Positions 60,192 to 64,000 of a stretch of 64,000 bases of DNA are shown piece after piece (the first letter of the stretch is position 1; each line of letters opens with the position of its first letter). The stretch is from Humidesulfovibrio mexicanus (GTDB lineage: Bacteria; Desulfobacterota; Desulfovibrionia; Desulfovibrionales; Desulfovibrionaceae): NCBI RefSeq assembly GCF_900188225.1, contig NZ_FZOC01000004.1, forward strand, positions 161,537 through 225,536. Direction: 5' to 3'. The position numbers and the translations under genes were made by a program. The notes beneath the pieces are model-generated. The model was not told the origin of the DNA and made no database searches. It saw nothing but the letters and a program-made list of their open reading frames with translations.

Positions 60192-61211
60192 TTAGCCGTT
60201 CTGCTTGGCGTGCTCCGGACCGTACTCCGGGCAGCGCGCGGCTTTCGGACACTTCGCGCAGACGCTGGCCGGGAAACGCGTCCCGTCCGTCCGGTCGGGG
60301 CAGAGGTAAGTCTCCTCCGGCGCACGCCGGGCTTTCCAAGCGTTGAAGCTGGTCAAGAACGAGCCGAAGTTGTCGCCAGCCGCGGCCATCTTCAGGCCGT
60401 TCACGTCGGTTCCGTTTGCCGCAGCCGTTGCCGCTATGAACTCGCCCAGGATGTCCATGTCTTCGTCAGGGAGTGCTTCCGTGATTTGCTTGTTGAAGCG
60501 GTCGAGGGCGGCGAGGTCCAGAGTGGGCTCTGGCCTTGTGTCAATGGCGGCGGGCATGTCTCTGGTCATATTGACCACTCGCGCTTCGGCGATACGTTCA
60601 GCCTCGTCCTCGTCGTAGACACCAGAGAAGCCAAAGGCGATACGCACCCCCTGAATCAGGGCCTTGTGGCGCAGGAAGCGTCGCGTGTGCGACTGCCACG
60701 GGCCCTTGATTTTGTAACTGCCGCGCTGTCCCTGCCCTTCAAATGCTGGGCGGTAACACTCGTCCAGGTATTCGCGCACCACTATGGGGTGGCTCCGATC
60801 CTTGCGGTGGATCACAACCTCGATCCATTCCGGGCAATCCTTGGCGTCGGGGTCTGCCTTGGCCATGGTCTCGCTGTACCGGAACTCTATGCCGTCCATG
60901 GCTGGGTGGTCATTCATGATGCGGTTCCACCCGTCCACGCCGATCACGGGCACGATGCCTTTCTGTTTGTCGGGGAAGGCGTAAATTTCTTTGGTGAAAG
61001 GGTTGAGTCCGTATTGATCGGCTACGATCAACAGAGCAGCCAACTGCTCGTTGCTGATTTCTTCGGCCGGGCCGTCCTTGCCCTTCGGCTGCTTAAACAC
61101 CGTGGCCTTCAGAATCTCGCCAACCTTGGCCTTATCCACGCCGAATTTCTCGGCCATGCGGGCAAGCAAAGCGCCCTTGGTGCCGTCAACGACTGCGACT
61201 GTTTGAGCCAT
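60192..61211 (-). CDS. bet: Bet/RecT-type single-strand annealing protein with Cys tail
   Basis: A 339-residue annealase. ADQYGLNPFTKEIYAFPD, VPVIGVDGWNRIMNDHP and DGIEFRYS match the lambda Bet/RecT family, which pairs homologous single strands. The family is about 260 residues; this one has a C-terminal extension with a Cys cluster (Cys304, 318, 321, 327, in a pattern C-X13-C-X2-C-X5-C). ATG 61211 has AGGAG upstream. The exonuclease gene is two genes upstream, completing a Red-like module. Confidence 0.88.
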   Translation of the reverse strand: MAQTVAVVDGTKGALLARMAEKFGVDKAKVGEILKATVFKQPKGKDGPAEEISNEQLAALLIVADQYGLNPFTKEIYAFPDKQKGIVPVIGVDGWNRIMNDHPAMDGIEFRYSETMAKADPDAKDCPEWIEVVIHRKDRSHPIVVREYLDECYRPAFEGQGQRGSYKIKGPWQSHTRRFLRHKALIQGVRIAFGFSGVYDEDEAERIAEARVVNMTRDMPAAIDTRPEPTLDLAALDRFNKQITEALPDEDMDILGEFIAATAAANGTDVNGLKMAAAGDNFGSFLTSFNAWKARRAPEETYLCPDRTDGTRFPASVCAKCPKAARCPEYGPEHAKQNG

Positions 61212-61222
61212 GACCTTTTCTC

Positions 61223-61987
61223 CTAGCCCCGGAAGGCGATTTCGGTGTGTTCGTAGATGCGGATGCCGGGAATCTCCCGCACGCCCTGCTTGACGGCCTG
61301 GCGCACCTTGGCCTCGTCGACCATCAGGTATTCACGCGGCACCTGGGTCTCGTCGGTGATCTCGTGCTTCCAGACCTTGCGCTGGGTGGCGCTGCCGGCC
61401 TCGGTGCGGACGATGGTCTGCTGCTTGGGCAGCGCGGGCGCCGCGATCTGGACCGGCTCCACGTGCGCGGCCTTGGCCTCGGCGTCGATCTTGGCCTGAA
61501 GCTCGGCCTGGGCCTTGCGCGCGGCCTCTTCGGCCTTGCGGCGCTCCATCTCAATGCGCTGGGCGTAGGCCCCGACCTTGCCGCGCAGGCTGGCGACGAT
61601 GGTGCCCAGCCGCCCCTGGAAGCCCTTGGCCAGGCCGTTGACGCTCTTCACGTACTCGTTGGGGGCCAGCACCAGATCCTTGCGCACGCGCTCAATGGCC
61701 GCGTCGATCTTCTTGGCCTGATTCGCCATTTCAACTGCCGTGGCGTTCGTGGCGTCGTCGGAGACCATCAGGCGCTCGGTTTGAGCCACCATCTTGTCTA
61801 TCTCGGCGTCGTAGACCGCCAGCTTGGCGCGCACCGGGGCGAGGTCGTAGGGGTTTTGTGCCGCCGGGGCGTGACTCGGTTCCCAGGTGATGTTCATGTC
61901 GCCCGACTGTTCGTCCTGCATGGCCATCATGTGCCCGGCGAGGTTCCCGTCTTGGGCGCGCAATGCTGCGCCAAAATCCATTCCCAT
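61223..61987 (-). CDS. Coiled-coil protein between exonuclease and Bet, unknown function
   Basis: A 254-residue protein starting at ATG 61987 with AGGAGG upstream. It has a long charged helix (EMERRKAEEAARKAQAELQ) at about 140-170 and a compact C-terminal part near WKHEITDETQVPREYL. This layout occurs in phage recombination operons. It may assist the annealase or exonuclease; no enzymatic motif. A longer frame to 62149 is rejected. Confidence 0.68.
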   Translation of the reverse strand: MGMDFGAALRAQDGNLAGHMMAMQDEQSGDMNITWEPSHAPAAQNPYDLAPVRAKLAVYDAEIDKMVAQTERLMVSDDATNATAVEMANQAKKIDAAIERVRKDLVLAPNEYVKSVNGLAKGFQGRLGTIVASLRGKVGAYAQRIEMERRKAEEAARKAQAELQAKIDAEAKAAHVEPVQIAAPALPKQQTIVRTEAGSATQRKVWKHEITDETQVPREYLMVDEAKVRQAVKQGVREIPGIRIYEHTEIAFRG

Positions 61988-61997
61988 GGTGTCCTCC

Positions 61998-62534
61998 TTA
62001 CAGTTTGGTGCCGAAATACCGGTGCGCGTTGAGCGCCGCGACGAACCCGGCGAGGTCCGCTGCGCTGCCGTCCGTGTACTCGTCGAAAATTGGGGCCTTC
62101 CCGTCGCGCTTGAGGCGCAGGGAGCCGACACGCTCCACGGGATAGCCATTGACCACAGCCAGGTGCTTGTAGGCAGCGAGTTGCGCCCGCCAAAGTGGGC
62201 TCTTCGTGGCCGGGGTCTTGAAGTCGATCAGGGCCAGGGTTTCGTCTCCCCGGATGCGGCAAATCAGGTCCGGGTGCCCGCAGAAACCCAGAGCGGCGTC
62301 AGACAACTCCCCCTCGGAGAGCACGACCTCCTCCACCACGGGGAACCACCCGCGAAAGCTCTCGATGAACCCGGCGCAGTCGTCGGGTATCTCGGGAAAC
62401 CAGAGGCCTTGCGTGATGCAGCCACAGATGCGGTGCACTGCGGTGCCGCGCCGGGCCGCGTTCTCCAGAACATCGGGGGCGATGCCGGAAAAGTCCGCCC
62501 AGGGCGAAAGCACGGCCGTCACGCTAGGCAGCAT
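61998..62534 (-). CDS. PD-(D/E)XK exonuclease (RecB/Cas4-like phage type)
   Basis: A 178-residue protein. It has ARRGTAVHRICGCI (conserved His), the catalytic core GHPDLICRI (Asp) followed by LALIDFKT (D-X-K), and RAQLAAYKHLAV with Gln and Tyr. This is the RecB nuclease/lambda-exo-like fold that resects 5' ends to make single strands for the annealase. ATG 62534 overlaps the previous gene end by 11 bases; a longer frame reaches 62678. Confidence 0.8.
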   Translation of the reverse strand: MLPSVTAVLSPWADFSGIAPDVLENAARRGTAVHRICGCITQGLWFPEIPDDCAGFIESFRGWFPVVEEVVLSEGELSDAALGFCGHPDLICRIRGDETLALIDFKTPATKSPLWRAQLAAYKHLAVVNGYPVERVGSLRLKRDGKAPIFDEYTDGSAADLAGFVAALNAHRYFGTKL

Positions 62535-62856
62535 CGCGCTTTCCTTTGCGTCCGCAGCGGCCAACGAACCGGCCGCAGAACTCCATCCGGGGCTCGGCCC
62601 ACAGTGCATCACCCGCCCAATCCGCCGGGCACCACTCCCAACTGGCGGGAACACACGCGGGGCGCGCAGGCTCGACAACGGCGCGCGGGTCGTCGCAAGG
62701 GTGCGTGCCGTAGCCGCCGAACGAGGGCTGCATGTCTTGCGGGCCGAAGGCCCAGCGCTTGCAACCTTCGGGGGTGCAGAACGCGCCGCTCTTGGCCTTG
62801 GCGAAAGGGCATGGCGTCTTGCGCGCCTCGGCCACCGTGACGAACATCCCGCTCAT
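62524..62856 (-). CDS. Cys-rich small element protein
   Basis: A 110-residue protein starting at ATG 62856. It has TPCPFAKAKSGAFCTPEGCKRW near residues 15-35 and further Cys near HPCDDP, PACVPASWEWC and FCGRFVGRC. It overlaps the exonuclease gene by 11 bases. No family is recognised; the layout suggests metal binding. Confidence 0.65.
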   Translation of the reverse strand: MSGMFVTVAEARKTPCPFAKAKSGAFCTPEGCKRWAFGPQDMQPSFGGYGTHPCDDPRAVVEPARPACVPASWEWCPADWAGDALWAEPRMEFCGRFVGRCGRKGKRDAA

Positions 62857-62858
62857 GC

Positions 62859-63200
62859 CTACAGCCCCCCTGTCCCGTATCCCTTCACAGAGCCAACATC
62901 CCACTGGTGCTGTGCTGCGCTGCGCTGCTCGGCCAACTCCAACGCCCGGTCCTGGGCGGTATTGCGCAGGTAGTTGCGGCTCGGCCACATACCGGGGCAT
63001 TGGCTGGCGTTCCGGTCGCCGTCGGGGGTGAAGTCGAACACCGGGATGCTCATGTCGTTGCCCCGGCTGCGCATGGCCTCCAACACGACCACCGCGTTGG
63101 CGCACGTGTGGCCGAAGTATGCGCACTCGCGGCACTCGATGTCCGCGAAATCTTCGTCGCGCCGCCCGTCGTACAGGTCGAGATGGATGAGCTTCTCCAT
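62859..63200 (-). CDS. Cys-motif element protein
   Basis: A 113-residue protein, MEKLIHLDLYDG then DIECRECAYFGHTCANAV (C-X2-C-X6-C) and one more Cys at NASQCPGMW. It sits 2 bases before the gene at 62524-62856. No function is recognised. Confidence 0.65.
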   Translation of the reverse strand: MEKLIHLDLYDGRRDEDFADIECRECAYFGHTCANAVVVLEAMRSRGNDMSIPVFDFTPDGDRNASQCPGMWPSRNYLRNTAQDRALELAEQRSAAQHQWDVGSVKGYGTGGL

Positions 63201-63202
63201 GG

Positions 63203-63370
63203 CTAGGCCGCCTTTTTGGTGTTTTGGGCCTGCGGCTTCGCCTTGCTCGCCGCGCTCCAGGCCAAGTGCTTGATTTCGTCCAGGTACTCGCCGCGCCTGT
63301 AGTCGTCATCGCGCAGCGCCCGGTCGGCTAGACTTTCGATTTTGCGCAGGGTTTCGAGCATCTTGTCCAT
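63203..63370 (-). CDS. 55-residue helical element protein
   Basis: A 55-residue protein, MDKMLETLRKIESLADRALR and a Lys-rich C-terminus, ATG 63370 with GGGAGG upstream, stop at 63203. It is amphipathic and charged, with no known domain. It lies 2 bases both from the upstream TM protein gene and from the downstream gene, so it belongs to the early operon. Confidence 0.6.
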   Translation of the reverse strand: MDKMLETLRKIESLADRALRDDDYRRGEYLDEIKHLAWSAASKAKPQAQNTKKAA

Positions 63371-63372
63371 CG

Positions 63373-63528
63373 CTACCTCCCGAAGATATTGTCGGCGTTG
63401 AGGTCAATGAGCAGGACCACAATGGCCCAGGCCACGGCCAGCCACCCGGCAATGTGCAGGCCCAGCGGCAATTTCTCGTCGGCCTGGTCCAAATTCTCCC
63501 GGCGCACAGTCTTTGTGAGTTCCGTCAT
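63373..63528 (-). CDS. 51-residue single-pass membrane protein, first gene of the early operon
   Basis: A 51-residue protein with a basic N-terminus (TKTVRRENLDQADEKL), then one helix (GLHIAGWLAVAWAIVVLLIDL) and a short tail. ATG 63528 has GGGGAGG upstream. It is the first gene after the promoter at 63579-63607. Possible roles include superinfection exclusion or membrane signalling; nothing proves it. Confidence 0.6.
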   Translation of the reverse strand: MTELTKTVRRENLDQADEKLPLGLHIAGWLAVAWAIVVLLIDLNADNIFGR

Positions 63529-63578
63529 GGTTGCCTCCCCTTTTTCAAACTTTCCCAATCCTCAAAATCAACAACTCA

Positions 63579-63607
63579 CAAATAACCAATTGGCAAAACA
63601 TAGTCAA
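63579..63607 (-). promoter_or_regulatory. Element early promoter with embedded operator
   Basis: Minus strand TTGACT (63607-63602), 17-base spacer, TATTTG (63584-63579). The spacer contains the palindrome CCAATTGG (63586-63593). The surrounding 63541-63660 is AT-rich compared with the rest of the window. Confidence 0.55.
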
Positions 63608-63626
63608 CAACTAAATTCCCAATTGG
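63586..63626. promoter_or_regulatory. Two CCAATTGGCAA operator-like sites
   Basis: CCAATTGGCAA occurs at 63586-63596 and 63619-63629. The palindromic cores are 33 bp apart, about three helical turns, so two dimers of a repressor could bind the same face of the promoter. Confidence 0.5.
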
Positions 63627-63705
63627 CAACAAATGGGTCAAAAAAGTCCATCAGGGGAGGGTGGCATTTTTGTAAGGGGCTGGCCCAGGCTGATGAGCAA
63701 AAGAA

Positions 63706-63726
63706 AAGCCCCCTGGGAGGGGGCTT
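63706..63726 (-). terminator. Terminator of the interrupted gene
   Basis: GCCCCC (63708-63713), loop TGGGA, GGGGGC (63719-63724). On the minus strand it is followed by TTTTCTTTTGC, a good T-run. It separates the interrupted gene from the early promoter. Confidence 0.85.
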
Positions 63727-63755
63727 GAGTTGGTAAGCAATGCTTTACAACTGAT

Positions 63756-64000
63756 TTATGGCAGCTCTCGCCCTTCTTTATCCACGGCCCACACCTCCAG
63801 GGGCAGGCCGTAGGCCTCGCGCACGCGCAGCACGCGCTGGAGGTAGCGCTCATCGCCAGGCTGCTCCAATATCAAGACGACGCCCGGAGCCTTGCCGCTT
63901 TGGGCGCCATAATTGAGGGCCTGGCCTACACTCTCCGCCTACTTGCGCGCAAAATCAAATTCCACGGCGTAAGTCTCGGTCAGGCAATCGCAGCGGCTAC
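63756..64000 (-). pseudogene. Phage-type conserved gene interrupted by an in-frame TAG, runs off the window
   Basis: On the minus strand the frame ending at TAA 63756 is open to the window edge except for one TAG at 63939-63941. Upstream it reads DCLTETYAVEFDFARK, and downstream AESVGQALNYGAQSGKAPG, VLILEQPGDERYL and LEVWAVDKEG. From memory, a small phage/plasmid protein family has the same order with Trp in place of the stop (FAxKWxEAIGQALYY), so TGG to TAG would explain it. Without the rest of the gene I cannot say whether the product is non-functional, read through or a sequencing error. Confidence 0.65.

Noticed and set aside
63638-63853. A 71-codon Cys-rich minus-strand frame
   Set aside because: It crosses the terminator at 63706-63726 and is out of frame with the family-like sequence ending at 63756.

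Overview
The window is GC-rich chromosomal DNA, most likely from a vibrioid sulfate-reducing member of the Desulfovibrionaceae. The evidence is a small cytochrome c closely resembling Desulfovibrio cytochrome c-553, a flagellar hook cluster, many c-di-GMP signalling proteins, an arsenic/thiol-redox island and a pair of cell-shape carboxypeptidases. Assignments come from reading motifs; no database search was run.

Left part (1-21,300). This holds the start of xseA, a LysE-type exporter, a rhomboid protease, a Ser/Thr kinase fused to a DUF1566-like domain, a lipoprotein, rnhA, a geranylgeranyl-reductase-like flavoprotein, a HAD phosphatase and an HD-GYP protein. The flagellar genes fliK-flgD-flgE follow. 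Convergent to them are two glycosyltransferase genes, then a membrane diguanylate cyclase coupled to a periplasmic binding protein, and murJ.

Arsenic/redox island (21,365-29,855, all minus strand). Reading from its promoter the order is arsR, arsC, arsP, a DUF2703-like gene, a TPR protein, a CPKC mini-thioredoxin, a TauE/SafE permease, an exported thioredoxin, ccdA, acr3, a radical SAM/SPASM protein and a second arsC. The arsR promoter carries a palindrome over its -10 box.

Middle part (30,054-54,610). A 1,235-residue multi-PAS histidine kinase heads a relay with three response regulators (HDOD, degenerate HD-GYP, intact HD-GYP). Then come wrbA, cytochrome c-553, a lone RND pump, gluQ, glgP, a YeeE/YedE pair, a PilZ protein, small proteins, purB and pyrE. 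The last operon encodes an L,D-transpeptidase-fold protein (Csd6/Pgp2-like), a membrane-anchored coiled-coil protein and an M14 peptidase with the Csd4/Pgp1 Gln-for-His zinc motif. Together these probably trim peptidoglycan to give a curved cell.

Right part (54,987-64,000). After a tRNA-Thr gene, a 46-bp 3' fragment of a tRNA-Pro gene marks the attachment site of an integrated phage-like element that runs off the window. Its leftward early operon starts at a promoter near 63,600 that contains CCAATTGG operators. It encodes small Cys-rich proteins, a RecB-like exonuclease, a Bet/RecT annealase with a Cys-cluster tail, several unknown proteins, an excisionase-like protein and the integrase. At the right edge a gene is interrupted by an in-frame TAG where its family appears to have Trp.
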